Shown: piece by piece, positions 53,626 to 64,000 of the stretch | Numbering within the stretch: the first letter of the stretch is position 1 | Layout of the letters: every line of letters starts with the position of its first letter | Origin: Arion vulgaris | Lineage: Eukaryota; Mollusca; Gastropoda; Stylommatophora; Arionidae | Direction: 5' to 3' | NCBI GenBank assembly: GCA_020796225.1 | Contig: CM036765.1 | Location: forward strand, 36,856,066 to 36,920,065 | Length of the DNA stretch: 64,000 nt | Notes under the pieces: model-generated | The model's database searches: none | What the model was told of the DNA's origin: nothing | The model's input: only the letters and a program-made list of their open reading frames with translations | Program-made: the position numbers and the translations under genes

Positions 53626-54644
53626 TTATTCACCAGGCCAAAAGACTGAATAGGCAAACCTCAGACCTACAAAAAGTTGGCATTCCCCTAAAGTCTGTGC
53701 CAGAGCAAACCCCTTGGAGAGAGGAGACTGAACCAGAAGTATGTATCCAGACAGAAGTGAAAGGAATTTTCGACAAGGATGAGCAGAACAGCATACAACG
53801 CAAGACAGTCACTCTCAGTTTACTTGATGAAGAATACCCACATGACCTCTGGGTCCGGGTATACACGGATGGGTCAGCAGAAAATGCAGTGAAGAATGGA
53901 GGAGCAGGAGTGTACATAGAATACCCAAACAACGCTAGAGATGCGATTAAAGTACCAACGGGAAATTCTGTCACAACTATGATGCAGAAATTCAGGCAAT
54001 CAAGGTGGCAACTGAAAAACTGTTGAATACCAGACCCGATCCTCAACCTGTTGTTTTTTTGACTGATGCAAAATCAGCACTCCAAGCACTTCAGTTCAGA
54101 AAATTGCCAGATCTACAGACCCTACTGTCTAAATTGTCCAAGCATCGCAGGGTCGTCTTGCAGTGGATACCCTCTCACTGTGGAATACCAGGAAATGAAA
54201 CAGCAGACCGATTGGCCAAGGAAGGTGCTGCAGGAGAGCAGCCGGATGTGCCAGTTACCTACCACCAAAAGAAAAGGATGATTAAATCAATGAGAAATCC
54301 ACAAATACCAACACAAGACGATTACTATAATATGAGCAGATTGGAACAAGTTGTTATTCTGCGCCTTAGAACAGGACACAATCGGCTCCGCAGCCACATG
54401 TATATAAAATTCAAGATTGGCAATTCAGCCATGTGTACATGTGGACAGGCAAACCAGACTGCAGAGCACATACTTCAAGACTGCCCGAATATGATACACT
54501 GAGGCAAACTCACTGGCCTAACGAAACAACACTCGACATAAAACTACACGGACCTCTGTGTGAGCTAAAAAAGACAGTGAAGTTCATACAAGAGACAACA
54601 TTGAATATATAGACATATTTCAAGCGAACGAAAGGAAGGAAGGA
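53626..54644 (+). mobile_element. RNase H LINE nested in another LINE, 12-bp TSD
   Basis: 1019 bp; AGTAAAATCAAC at 53614-53625 and 54645-54656. It encodes an RNase H domain: VRVYTDGSAENAVKNGGAG (first Asp), a frameshift near 53985 just before AEIQAIKVATEKL (Glu), VVFLTDAKSALQAL (Asp), IPSHCGIPGNETADRLAKE (His and last Asp), then LRTGHNRLRSHMY and a Cys/His cluster MCTCGQANQTAEHILQDC. 3' sequence with an (AAGG)n tail. Source family of the stubs at 797, 4266 and 4788. One frameshift is the only visible lesion. Confidence 0.93.
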
Positions 54645-55114
54645 AGTAAAATCAACCAAGATATGCAAAGTAAAGCAGACAACTTGTCATCCATAGCATC
54701 AACAGTTGGACTTCAGATAAGCTATGAACAGACAAATATAATGAAGACACCTATGGCAAGTAATGCAGATATCACCATGGAATCCAAAGTGTTAAAAATA
54801 ACATAACAGTTGACATATTTGTGGATTAATTTTTATTGCATGAGAAATACCTAAACAAAAATTATGCCATGAATTGTCAAAGCAACATCAACTCTTAAAA
54901 GTCAAAATACAATATGTAACTCGGAGTTATATAGTTGTAAAACTAAAATAGGAATTTTCAATTCCAATGTTGTACCAATTCTAACATGTGTCATAGCCGT
55001 AATATGACTAAAGATATAGACAACAAGTTGAATGCATTCTAAAATAGATGTCTGCGAAAATTAATGAACATAAAATGGGACGAATTCAGGAGAAGTGGGG
55101 AAATCAGAGAAATG

Positions 55115-56051
55115 TCCTGACCAACCATTAGCAACAACTGTGATAAGAAGAGAAGATGGAAATATGTTGAACATATTCTGAGAAGAAATGATCAACCATT
55201 AGCAACAACTGTGATAAGAAGAGAAGATGGAAATATGTTGAACATATTCTGAGAAGAAATGATCAACCATTAGCAACAACTGTGATAAGAAGAGAAGATG
55301 GAAATATGTTGAACATATTCTGAGAAGAAATGATCAAACAATAGCAACAACTGTGATAAGAAGAGAAGATGGAAATATGTTGAACATATTCTGAGAAGAA
55401 ATGATCAACCATTAGCAACAACTGTGATAAGAAGAGAAGATGGAAATATGTTGAACATATTCTGAGAAGAAATGATCAACCATTAGCAACAACTGTGATA
55501 AGAAGAGAAGATGGAAATATGTTGAACATATTCTGAGAAGAAATGATCAACCATTAGCAACAACTGTGATAAGGAGAGAAGATGGAAATATGTTGAACAT
55601 ATTCTGAGAAGAAATGATCAACCATTAGCAACAACTGTGATAAGAAGAGAAGATGGAAATATGTTGAACATATTCTGAGAAGAAATGATCAACCATTAGC
55701 AACAACTGTGATAAGAAGAGAAGATGGAAATATGTTGAACATATTCTGAGAAGAAATGATCAACCATTAGCAACAACTGTGATAAGAAGAGAAGATGGAA
55801 ATATGTTGAACATATTCTGAGAAGAAATGATCAACCATTAGCAACAACTGTGATAAGAAGAGAAGATGGAAATATGTTGAACATATTCTGAGAAGAAATG
55901 ATCAACCATTAGCAACAACTGTGATAAGAAGAGAAGATGGAAATATGTTGAACATATTCTGAGAAGAAATGATCAACCATTAGCAACAACTGTGATAAGA
56001 AGAGAAGATGGAAATATGTTGAACATATTCTGAGAAGAAATGATCAAACAA
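55115..56051. repeat. 71-bp minisatellite, about 13 units, derived from LINE coding sequence
   Basis: Unit: TGATCAACCATTAGCAACAA, CTGTGATAAGAAGAGAAGAT, GGAAATATGTTGAACATATT, CTGAGAAGAAA. One unit matches the LINE region that reads QPLVTTVLRKRRWRYVGH at 63022-63075. 71 is not a multiple of three, so the frame shifts every unit. Very little divergence between units (AACCATT/AAACAAT; AAGAAG/AAGGAG). Confidence 0.95.
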
Positions 56052-56654
56052 TCACAAAACAGACGTTAAAAGGGGAGGCAAAGATTTCAAGAAAGAGAGG
56101 ACATCATATGCAAACATTGAAAAGAACTTTACCGAGAGAGGCGAGAAATATCAAACTGAATTCCATTGTGGAGATCCAGCTAGTCGTCCAGGAAAAAGCG
56201 GTATGGAGAAATTACTTGCAGACCATATGTAACGTGCAACGGCACGAGAGGAATTCAATAAAAATATTTTCTTTTACATAAACTGAGACAGTATAAACAT
56301 ATTAGTAGGTACTCGTATGCAATTGCAAATAACAAGATGATAATTTCCGCTGCTTTTCGGTAAAAATGCGAAAATTGACAAGCGGCATGAGTTGAGTCCT
56401 CTGTTTATATTCTTTCACAGTACTCTTCCATCGAATAGATCAATTTGAACTTTGAAGTAATACACACAGACAACGGAGAGTACGGTTAAAAACAAAAATG
56501 ATATCTTGATCTAATGTAGCATATAAAATTGAATCAAACATTTCGTTTCATACATCACCCTATTGCTCACAGACAGTTACGAATAGACAGTTCTTCTAAC
56601 ACCATGAACTAATACAGTTAGACAGATAAGAATAAACAGTTCTGCTCACTTAGT

Positions 56655-57065
56655 AAATGAACTCTTTTTTATTACCTGGAGGTATATTGGGTAATATGGT
56701 GTTTGGTCAGTTTTTCATTGACCGTCGGCACACGATGGATGATGTGGTCAACATCAGGCCGGCCACATTTACTTTCCAGTGATTTCAATGGTAAGGCTGG
56801 GTTGACAGAAAAAGGTCGGCAAAATTCCACGTCCACTGTGGAATTGAACAAGGCCAGTAGCATAAGACCAAAGACCACTCTTCGAAAAACAATCCTACAA
56901 AAAAATAAACTATTGGGATGTAAAATCATACAAGATCTCCAACTGCTAGCAACGAACCGCATTACTTGGAGATCTAAAACCTCTGCTCTATGTGCCGCCT
57001 TTCGCACGAAAGGAATAAACTAAGTAGCATAAGAGGCGAGCGAGTTCACTAACAACTGCGTTACT
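56655..57065 (-). mobile_element. SINE-C copy, interrupted by a LINE end
   Basis: Minus strand starts GCAGTAACGCAGTTGTTAGT (A box region), is broken by the insertion at 56868-57023, resumes with TTCAATTCCACAGTGGACG (B box region) and ends near 56660. Confidence 0.8.
56868..57023 (+). mobile_element. 156-bp 5'-truncated LINE 3' end, 11-bp TSD
   Basis: TSD GTAGCATAAGA at 56857-56867 and 57024-57034. Encodes the last codons of an RTE-like LINE (LQLLATNRITWRSKTSAL, AAFRTKGIN, stop), comparable to NREEWCTFVVALNAKG at 29460-29505. Very short insertion. Confidence 0.85.
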
Positions 57066-57360
57066 GCGGCTGTCTTCTACTCACATTCTCAACTAATACC
57101 CACAGACAAATCTTTTGAAAAGTTCTTTTGATCCCGTAAACTATTACCTATAGACAGTTAATAAAAGACAGTTTCTCTCATTCTGTGCCTTATTGTTCAA
57201 AGACATGATATACATTGACATTTCTTCCCTTCCAGTGAACTATTATCCATAGACAGATATGAATATAGAGTTCTACTGACATTGTGAATTATTACTCACA
57301 GACAGATAAGATTAGACAGCAGTCCTGTTCATATTTTGACTTATTACCAACATACATATT

Positions 57361-57535
57361 AGTTTAGTTTAGTCGTCGGATCATCATCAATGCACATCGA
57401 ACCAATTAGTCCATAAGTACTCCGATCTCCTCCTCAGTATGTCTCTCAGCATGTGACAACTAATGATTCCAGTTCTATGTTGGTTTACTACTCTTCTTTA
57501 GCTACCAGTATAGTGCTCTTGTCTAGCACATATAT
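57361..57535 (-). mobile_element. 3' end of RNase H LINE
   Basis: Reverse of the 6300-6480 type end: minus strand ends CGACTAAACTAAACTA and contains GAGGAGATCGGAGTACTTAT. Confidence 0.75.
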
Positions 57536-57559
57536 ATGCTATTACATACAACAGTCCTG

Positions 57560-57960
57560 TTAATATCTCGACAGTTTTGGTTGTGCCGTGACTACAAGCA
57601 GTCTCACTATTGAAATCATGGCAGTAATTAAAGCAATAGTATGACTGGATTCACAGATGTGTATCCATGCATGTTTTCTCAGTGACTCGATGAGTATGCT
57701 CAAGAACATTGGAACAGGCTGTGCTCGAAGACAATGGTTGGAGTCGCTAAAGAGGTCTAGGTGGACAAAAAATCAGTTTTATTTTTATGCCAGTGCATCA
57801 GGTGGAAGAGGTAATGAGCGTGCCGACACGCTTGCAGGTATGGCTGCTGTAAAAAAAACCAGTCTGATATTCTGAATTCTCTAAGGGAGAGAGGGGCCTA
57901 AACGATTCAAGTAATAGTGGTGAATCTACAACCAAAACCATACTGCAAGAATACCCACAT
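57560..57960 (+). mobile_element. RNase H LINE fragment
   Basis: SSLTIEIMAVIKAIV, HACFLSDSMSMLKNIGTG and the diverged GNERADTLAGMAA near 57810-57850. Head-to-head with the reversed fragment just left of it. Confidence 0.8.
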
Positions 57961-57965
57961 ACATA

Positions 57966-58570
57966 TAAGATTAGACAATTTTATTCATACATTGACCTAA
58001 CACTAACAATAACAGTTGAAAGTAAACATTGAAATGTTTCCAAATCAGTACAAAGAATACGTGCCTAAAGCCCATATTACCTTAAAACAACGAACCGTAT
58101 TATGTGACGTATAACGCATTCATGTGGCTCGTGCACGACAAATCCGCCTGCCTTTTATCATCATCGATTTCTTAATGGAAAATTTTGAAATTTAAATACG
58201 TAGCATAGAAATAATTTTGAAAGAAGACTGAACGACACAACGAATGAAAGTCCTTTTCTTTTCTTCTTGGTCTGAATAAATATGCGTTGTAGCTTCCTGA
58301 TGCTCGTATCCTGTAGCAACATCATCTGGAAATAGAATACAAAACTAAATATGAACTTTTTTCAAGATATGAACAATTTCTATTACAGTAAACATGATGT
58401 GATATGACGTAGTCTGTCTTGTTCCCTGTGGAATATATGTCTAAAACTGTGATTAATCCTTGATATCTGTTCAGTACGGTCTTGTAACTTTTTGTTATTT
58501 TTGTTGCAAGTATTAACCAGAAGTGAAGTATTGATGTAAAGAGAAAACATAGCACACAAATGATAGCAAA
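57966..58570. other. No feature recognised
   Basis: AT-rich. The minus-strand frame at 58322-58555 is not recognisable. Confidence 0.3.
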
Positions 58571-58577
58571 CTAGTAT

Positions 58578-59066
58578 AACAAGTACACGGTAGTCTGAGC
58601 GGTGTTACACAAGCACATAAATGATAACAGACTAGTATAACACATATAAATAAGAGTCAGGTTCTTGTTAATGGATGCATTCGGCGTATTCTCAGACTGA
58701 GACGATATGACAGAGCTGCAAACACAGACCTATCGATAAGAACAAGAGAGCAACTCATAATGACCCAGGTTAAGAGGAGAAAATGGCGATGGGTCGAACA
58801 TACCCTACTGACGACACAGTCAAGTGTTATTAAACAATCACTTGAGTGCACCCGCAAGGAAAACGGAGAAGGGAACGTCCTAGGCTGACATGGAGACGGA
58901 GCTTGAGGAACTTAGGGGTCCGGGATTGTTCTGGGAAACCATAAAGAAAACAACCAGAGACAACCGGGAAAAGTTGTGAACAACTGCTGAGACCCTATGC
59001 TTCACTTGGAGCAGAGAGGAATAAGTAAATAATAACAAGTTCACGATAGTCTGAGTTGTGTTACAC
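58578..59066. repeat. Direct duplication bracketing a LINE fragment
   Basis: A 36-base string at 58578-58613 (TAACAAGTACACGGTAGTCT...) recurs at 59031-59066 with four changes. Too long for a normal LINE TSD, so more likely an earlier local duplication. Confidence 0.65.
58655..59030 (+). mobile_element. LINE C-terminal fragment
   Basis: VNGCIRRILRLRRYDRAANT, TREQLIMTQVKRRKWRWVEH and, after a shift, a RPRLTWRRSLRNLG-like block. 5'-truncated, with an AATAAGTAAATAATAA end. Confidence 0.75.
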
Positions 59067-59085
59067 AATTTTTTACATATAGGAC

Positions 59086-59290
59086 ATCGAAGGTACTTAA
59101 AACTTAACCTAATGTATGACATCGAAGTTACTTAAAACTTAACCTAATGTATGACATCGAAGTTACTTAAAACTTAACCAATGTATGACATCGAAGGTAC
59201 TTAAAACTTAACCTATGTATGACATCGAATGTACTTAAAACTTAACCTATGTATGACATCGAAAGTACTTAAAACTTAACCTATGTATGT
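59086..59290. repeat. 34-35 bp minisatellite, 6 units
   Basis: CATCGAAGGTACTTAAAACT then TAACCTAATGTATGA, with 1-base length changes. Confidence 0.92.
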
Positions 59291-59312
59291 TGATGATTGA
59301 TTATTCAGGTTA

Positions 59313-59722
59313 TTGGTTACTGAGCCGACGTCAGTACACTCTGGTGCTCAGTCTACTTGGTTACTGAGCCGACGTCAGTGCACTCTGGTGCTCAGTCTAC
59401 TTGGTTACTGAGCCGACGTCAGTGCACTCTGGTGCTCAGTCTACTTGGTTACTGAGCCGACGTCAGTGTACTCTGGTGCTCAGTCTACTTGGTTACTGAG
59501 CCGACGTCAGTGCACTCTGGTGCTCAGTCTACTTGGTTACTGAGCCGACGTCAGTGCACTCTGGTGCTCAGTCTACTTGGTTACTGAGCCGACGTCAGTG
59601 CACTCTGGTGCTCAGTCTACTTGGTTACTGAATCGAATCGACGTCAGTGCACTCTGGTGCTCAGTCTACTTGGTTACTAAATCAAATCGACGTCAGTGCA
59701 CTCTGGTGCGCAGTCTACCTTA
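59313..59722. repeat. 44-bp minisatellite, about 9 units
   Basis: GGTTACTGAGCCGACGTCAG, TGCACTCTGGTGCTCAGTCT, ACTT. The unit can pair with itself (CTGAGC...GCTCAG) with GACGTC between. The last two units carry a 3-5 base expansion (AATCGAATCGACG). Confidence 0.93.
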
Positions 59723-60300
59723 ACATATGTCGAAGGTATGCATACTGATGATTAACTCTTCCTTTGTACGCATATTTCCTTGCTTAATCTGCTGGAGGAC
59801 CAGTCAACAGTACACGAACTCCGTAGCACCGTCTGGTGCTACATATCGTATATTGATGATTAAGTGAATGCACTGACATAATGTTTTACCGACTCCCTTA
59901 GAAAATACTAGTCTTTGATATCTAAGACCATATTACAGCCTTGTTAGTTATAATTTCACCCCTCCTCCACGTAATGTCCTCTTTAAAACATCGTGGTCAT
60001 CTTGGAACTGAATAGTTAATGAATATGGCGCTGATTGGCATCAAACATTTGAACTAAGAGATTTGGCAACTGATGAAGCAACTGTGTCGACTCAGATTCT
60101 CATTATCAAATATGTCGAATGAGGTCGTCAATAACACACTGTGCTTGTGACTACGCGCCGTGAACATTCTGGAGTTTGACGTCAGCTTGAGCCAAACATT
60201 TTCAGTGTGCACATTGTACGCAGTTGAACTACAGGAAAACCAGATCCTTTACTTGGGTTTCTAAATTATAAAAACCTATGAGGTCACAGTAAGACTATTA
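59723..60300. other. No feature recognised
   Basis: No exon, TE motif or array detected. Confidence 0.3.
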
Positions 60301-60305
60301 TGAAT

Positions 60306-60400
60306 TTTTAGGGACACAGGTGATAAAGAAAGAACACATTCACGCAAAAATCAGCCATAGGGACCGTATTAGGAGCGATAACTACGTCTGAATTCATAGC
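60306..60400 (+). repeat. Dispersed repeat G, copy 4
   Basis: GGGACACAGGTGATAAAGAA and TTCACGCAAAAATCAGCC match 8950-9010. Confidence 0.45.
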
Positions 60401-60754
60401 GGGCGAAAATAACAGATGTCGAACCATTTTCCTTTTGTTGGCATGTAAATACCACGTATTTATCAAACTATGTTTATAGCTTATTTTTGCAAGGTACAGT
60501 AAATATGGGACGCAATCTTGAGCTGAATTGATTATACAGTAAACCCAATAGGTCATAGTCTGTTTTAACGCTTCTAGAGGCTTAGAAAACAGAAATTGTT
60601 TGATATACACACCTAACTAAAAAAAAGTGAGCTTGACAACCATGTAGTGCATAGTTGGACGGGTTCTTACTCTGGGCAAGGTAAGTTGACTACGTTCTCA
60701 CGTCGTACATCTTTGGTGAAGACCATGGCAGCCTTGACGGTTAGAGGGGTAGAA

Positions 60755-60806
60755 GTATCATCGTCTTCTTCTTCGAATGCTCCATGTCGACCACTTGTTA
60801 ACCAAG
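60755..60806 (-). mobile_element. SINE-A-prime 3' end
   Basis: Minus strand AAGTGGTCGACATGGAGCAT then TCGAAGAAGAAGA, as at 45880-45912. Confidence 0.6.
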
Positions 60807-60929
60807 TCTTTTTCAACTATGCCCTGTTCACTAAGACATCTCTGTCCTTCTCTTTTGTTCTTCGCCATATATTTTTTTGGTTTCAACACTCATTTATGTA
60901 ATCTAGAAATAACTGCATAGAACAAACAA

Positions 60930-61886
60930 CTGTTCTCTCAATCTAGATACTGTGCCAGGAACAAACAACTGTTCTCTCAATCTAGATACTGTGCCAGGAA
61001 CAAACAACTGGTCTCTCAATCTAGATACTGTGCCAGGAACAAACAACTGTTCTCTCAATCTAGATACTGTGCCAGGAACAAACAACTGTTCTCTCAATCT
61101 AGATACTGTGCCAGGTGCAAACAACTGGTCTCTTCCTCTAGATACTGTGCCAGGAACAAACAACTGATCTCTCCCTCTAGATACTGTGCCGGGAACAAAC
61201 AATTGATATCTCCTCTAGATACTGTGCCAGGAACAAACAACTGATCTCTCCCTCTAGATACTGTTCCGGGAACAAACAACTGGTCTCTCAATCTAGATAC
61301 TGTGCCAGGAACAAACAATTGATATCTCCCTCTAGATACTGTGCCAGGAACAAACAACTGGTCTCTCAGTCTAGATACTGTGCCAGGAACAAACAACTGT
61401 TCTCTCAATCTAGATACTGTGCCAGGAACAAACAACTGGTCTCTCAATCTAGATACTGTGCCAGGTGCAAACAACTGGTCTCTCAATCTAGATACTGTGC
61501 CAGGAACAAACAACTGTTCTCTCAATCTAGATACTGTGCCAGGAACAAACAACTGGTCTCTCAATCTAGATACTGTGCCAGGTGCAAACAACTGGTCTCT
61601 CCCTCTAGATACTGTGCCAGGAACAAACAACTGATCTCTCCCTCTAGATACTGTGCCAGGAACAAACAACTGATATCTCCCTCTAGATACTGTGCCAGGA
61701 ACAAACAACTGATATCTCCCTCTAGATACTGTGCCAGGAACAAACAACTGATATCTCCCTCTAGATACTATGCCGCGAACAAACAACTGATCTCTCCCTC
61801 TAGATACTGTGCCAGGAACAAACAACTGATCTCTCCCTCTAGATACTGTGCCGGGAACAAACAACTGGTCTCTCAATCTAGATAAT
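60930..61886. repeat. 39-bp minisatellite, about 24 units (left block)
   Basis: Unit: CTAGATACTGTGCCAGGAAC, AAACAACTGATCTCTCCCT. Interspersed types differ at GGTC/TTC/GATA and CAAT/CCCT. Units of 13 codons leave long open frames on both strands; not genes. Confidence 0.95.
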
Positions 61887-62388
61887 AATAATGTTCGTCA
61901 ATCAAATATGATTATAACCACATAGTTATTTCATCCAACAAACAAAATGTAGTATCAGTCAATGGACACGTAGGTGACTTGTCAGTCCGATGCGTGCCTT
62001 GAAGAGTCGTGGACAGTGTGGGCATGAGATTGTTGCTACAGTCTGGGACTCGTGTGCACTAGCCTTTCTCTTTTGTCTGCGCAGTACTAATGCTGCTTGA
62101 TGTGCTGCCTCACAGGATTTTGCACCCTTTCGTAGGAGTGAACGCCAGGATGTTCGGTCCCGTGCAGCTTTTCCCAGGTATCAATCTTGCTTTCGAAGGA
62201 TTTTAGAGAGGACTTGAGCGTGTCTTTGAATCTCTTCTTTTGGCCCCCTCGGGAGCGTTTGCCACTCGACATTTCATTGTAGAATAATATCTTTGGCATC
62301 CTGTGATCAGGCATGCGGACGAGATGTCCTGCCCAGCGAAGTTGGTGTTTCATAAGTATGATGTTAATACTGGGAATACCAGCTCTAA
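61887..62388 (-). mobile_element. LINE fragment inserted in the 39-bp array
   Basis: Minus strand: LRAGIPSINIILMKHQLRWA, GHLVRMPDHRMPK, GKRSRGGQKKRFKDTLKSSL, KSFESKIDTWEKL, then 3' sequence ending in (ATT)n at 61887-61895. Array units border it on both sides. Same family as 13012-13746. Confidence 0.88.
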
Positions 62389-62622
62389 GATACTGTGCCA
62401 GGAACAAACAATTGATATCTCCCTCTAGATACTGTGCCAGGAACAAACAACTGGTCTCTCCCTCTAGATACTGTGCCAGGAACAAACAATTGATCTCTCC
62501 CTCTAGATACTGTGCCAGGAACAAACAACTGGTCTCTCCCTCTAGATACTGTGCCAGGAACAAACAATTGATATCTCCCTCTAGATACTGGGCCGGGAAC
62601 AAACAACTGTTCCTTCCTCTAG
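62389..62622. repeat. 39-bp minisatellite, 6 units (right block)
   Basis: Same unit as 60930-61886, resuming immediately after the LINE. Confidence 0.95.
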
Positions 62623-62959
62623 GCACTGTACCGACGAGAATTCACAATGTAATTTTCGGATTACTGGGAATTTTGTATAAATATTTCAAATTGATTTTTC
62701 TTTAGACTAAGTGGCGGCTTTTCGGCCTACTCTTATCGACATTAGAGCCGCGAAGGCTGTATTTTATGTTTACAATTTGCTGTGTTTAAAAAAAAACTAA
62801 GTTCTTCGCAAAGAGTTAATTCTTATGTTTTATGTTTGTTGGTCTGCATGATCTGATATACAAAAAAAAAAGACTTGTTGTTATGTTGAAATGGGCGTGT
62901 GTATGCATAAAGAGGATTTAATTCATTACATAACAATCAAACAATTTTCTATATTTCTA

Positions 62960-63330
62960 CAGCTATCCTTAGCAAGTTCTGAGTTCAGGAGAAGTGATGA
63001 AATCAGAGACATGTCTGGTCAACCACTAGTGACAACTGTTCTAAGAAAGAGAAGATGGAGATATGTTGGACATACCTTGAGGAGAAAGGATCAACAAATA
63101 TCAAAGCAGGCATTGAAGTGGGATGCAAAGGGTTCAAGAAAGAGAGGTTGACCTAAGGAGACACTGAAACGAACTTTGCTGAGAGAGGCAGGAAATATCG
63201 GTCTCAGTTCCATAGAAGAGATTGAGTGAGTTGCTCAGGATAGAGCGGTGTGGAGAAATTACTTGCAGGCCCTATGTAACGTATAACGGTACGAGAGGAA
63301 TTATTATTATTACTATTATCCTTAGCAAGT
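62960..63330 (+). mobile_element. LINE C-terminal fragment with (ATT)n tail
   Basis: SSEFRRSDEIRDMSGQPLVT, TVLRKRRWRYVGHTLRRKDQ, QISKQALKWDAKGSRKRG, one stop, then an ETLKRTLLREAGN-like end and ATTATTATTATTACTATTA. Progenitor type of the 71-bp array unit. Confidence 0.88.
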
Positions 63331-63545
63331 AGAGAGATTTAAGTTTTTCATTTTATTGTCAAATATATTTATAGATGTCGGATGTAAAAATGTATATTAT
63401 ATTCATATCGACCGACCATTCAGCTTCCTTAGATCCCACGCATTGTCCAAGAACCAGGTCTCTGCTACAAACTTTTAATATTGACAGACGACTGTGTAAT
63501 CTTTAGCCTATGATAAGGATTTGTTAATTTCATTGATGTAATCTT

Positions 63546-64000
63546 ATGTCATGGAGAAATACTACGATCAATAAAGAAATGGGGAAACACAATGCTCTAG
63601 TGATCGGAGGTCACGGGTTACCAGAATTAAGATATGCTGACGATACAGTGCTACTATCTACATTACAAATTGGTATAGAAAACTTGATACGGTCACTTAA
63701 AAAAAACAGCGGAGATCAAAACCCTTATCTCAATACAATGAAAATGAAGATATTTACAACTGAGTCGACAACTTTGAATACCTTGAGGCATTGCTGACAA
63801 AGGACGGAAATGCTATAAACGAAATTAAAAGAAGACTGAGCATTGCTTTGCAAAAACTAGAACTAACTAACATGTGGAAGAACTGACACAAGAACACAAA
63901 TCACGTGTTTAAGAGTCTGTTTTTTTCCATTGGCAACATATGGTTGTGAGACATGGAATATTGACAAAGTAGCGGAGAAGATCATTAATGCTTTTGAATA
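63546..64000 (+). mobile_element. LINE reverse transcriptase fragment, cut by window edge
   Basis: LPELRYADDTVLLSTLQIGI (YADD active site), KMKIFTTEST, then after shifts a TYGCETWNIDK-like block near 63935-63970. Continues to the right. Frame broken. Confidence 0.8.

Larger units (their letters stand above)
53500..56270 (+). mobile_element. Composite LINE: host element with a nested LINE and an internal array
   Basis: Host LINE pieces: EDLNFADEIALLSK (53578-53620; FADE instead of FADD), then after the insertion INQDMQSKADNLSSIASTVG and LQISYEQTNIMKT (54650-54740), then FNSNVVPILTC, NKLNAF and RCLRKLMNIKWDEFRRSGEI (to 55115), the 71-bp array, and a QTLKGEAKISRKRG-like end near 56060-56260 matching 63120-63300. 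Multiple stops. Same subfamily as 62960-63330. Confidence 0.8.

Noticed and set aside
60903..62626. Long open frames on both strands across the 39-bp arrays (up to 260 codons)
   Set aside because: Unit length is divisible by three and lacks stops. Open frames on both strands at once point to array structure, not coding.

Overview
This is AT-rich eukaryotic (animal) DNA: genes split by GT-AG introns, and most of the rest is transposable elements and minisatellites. The mix of RTE-like and RNase H-bearing LINEs, tRNA-derived SINEs, mariner, piggyBac and hAT relics fits an invertebrate. From memory of similar LINE proteins I favour a mollusc or another lophotrochozoan, but nothing here proves the species.

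Two host genes can be modelled. Gene 1 (minus strand, 9306 down to 951 and past the left edge) has five phase-compatible coding exons for a mostly disordered, Ser/Gln/Asn-rich protein of unknown function. Its introns hold LINE and SINE debris and a 37-bp minisatellite. Gene 2 (plus strand, 17685 to 24974) encodes a predicted small single-pass membrane protein of about 98-99 residues. Its last coding exon lies in a tandemly duplicated segment, so two alternative C-terminal exons are possible. A TATA box and initiator with correct spacing lie upstream at 15852-15885.

The rest is mobile-element stratigraphy. Target-site duplications (TSDs) read directly from the sequence fix the ends of many insertions: RTE-like LINEs at 11049-12432, 22699-24539, 28500-29530 and 33642-35389; an ATT-tailed LINE at 13012-13746; RNase H LINEs at 5831-6480 and 53626-54644; SINEs at 5028, 18167, 35590, 35889, 45656, 49376, 49888 and 50277; and a 163-bp hAT-type MITE at 52185-52347 with an 8-bp TSD. 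A mariner with intact inverted repeats but a deleted transposase (31458-32405) sits inside a decayed piggyBac gene (about 30780-33090). Several insertions are nested, which gives relative ages.

Tandem arrays are unusually dense: 42 bp (inside gene 1), 37, 78, 57, 45, 39 (x3), 71, 35, 44 and 39 bp units. Two of them (78 bp and 71 bp) are amplified pieces of LINE coding sequence still flanked by the parent LINE. Three related SINE types (A, A-prime, B) share heads, middles or tails in different combinations, suggesting modular evolution. Long open frames across the 57-bp and 39-bp arrays are by-products of unit lengths divisible by three, not genes.
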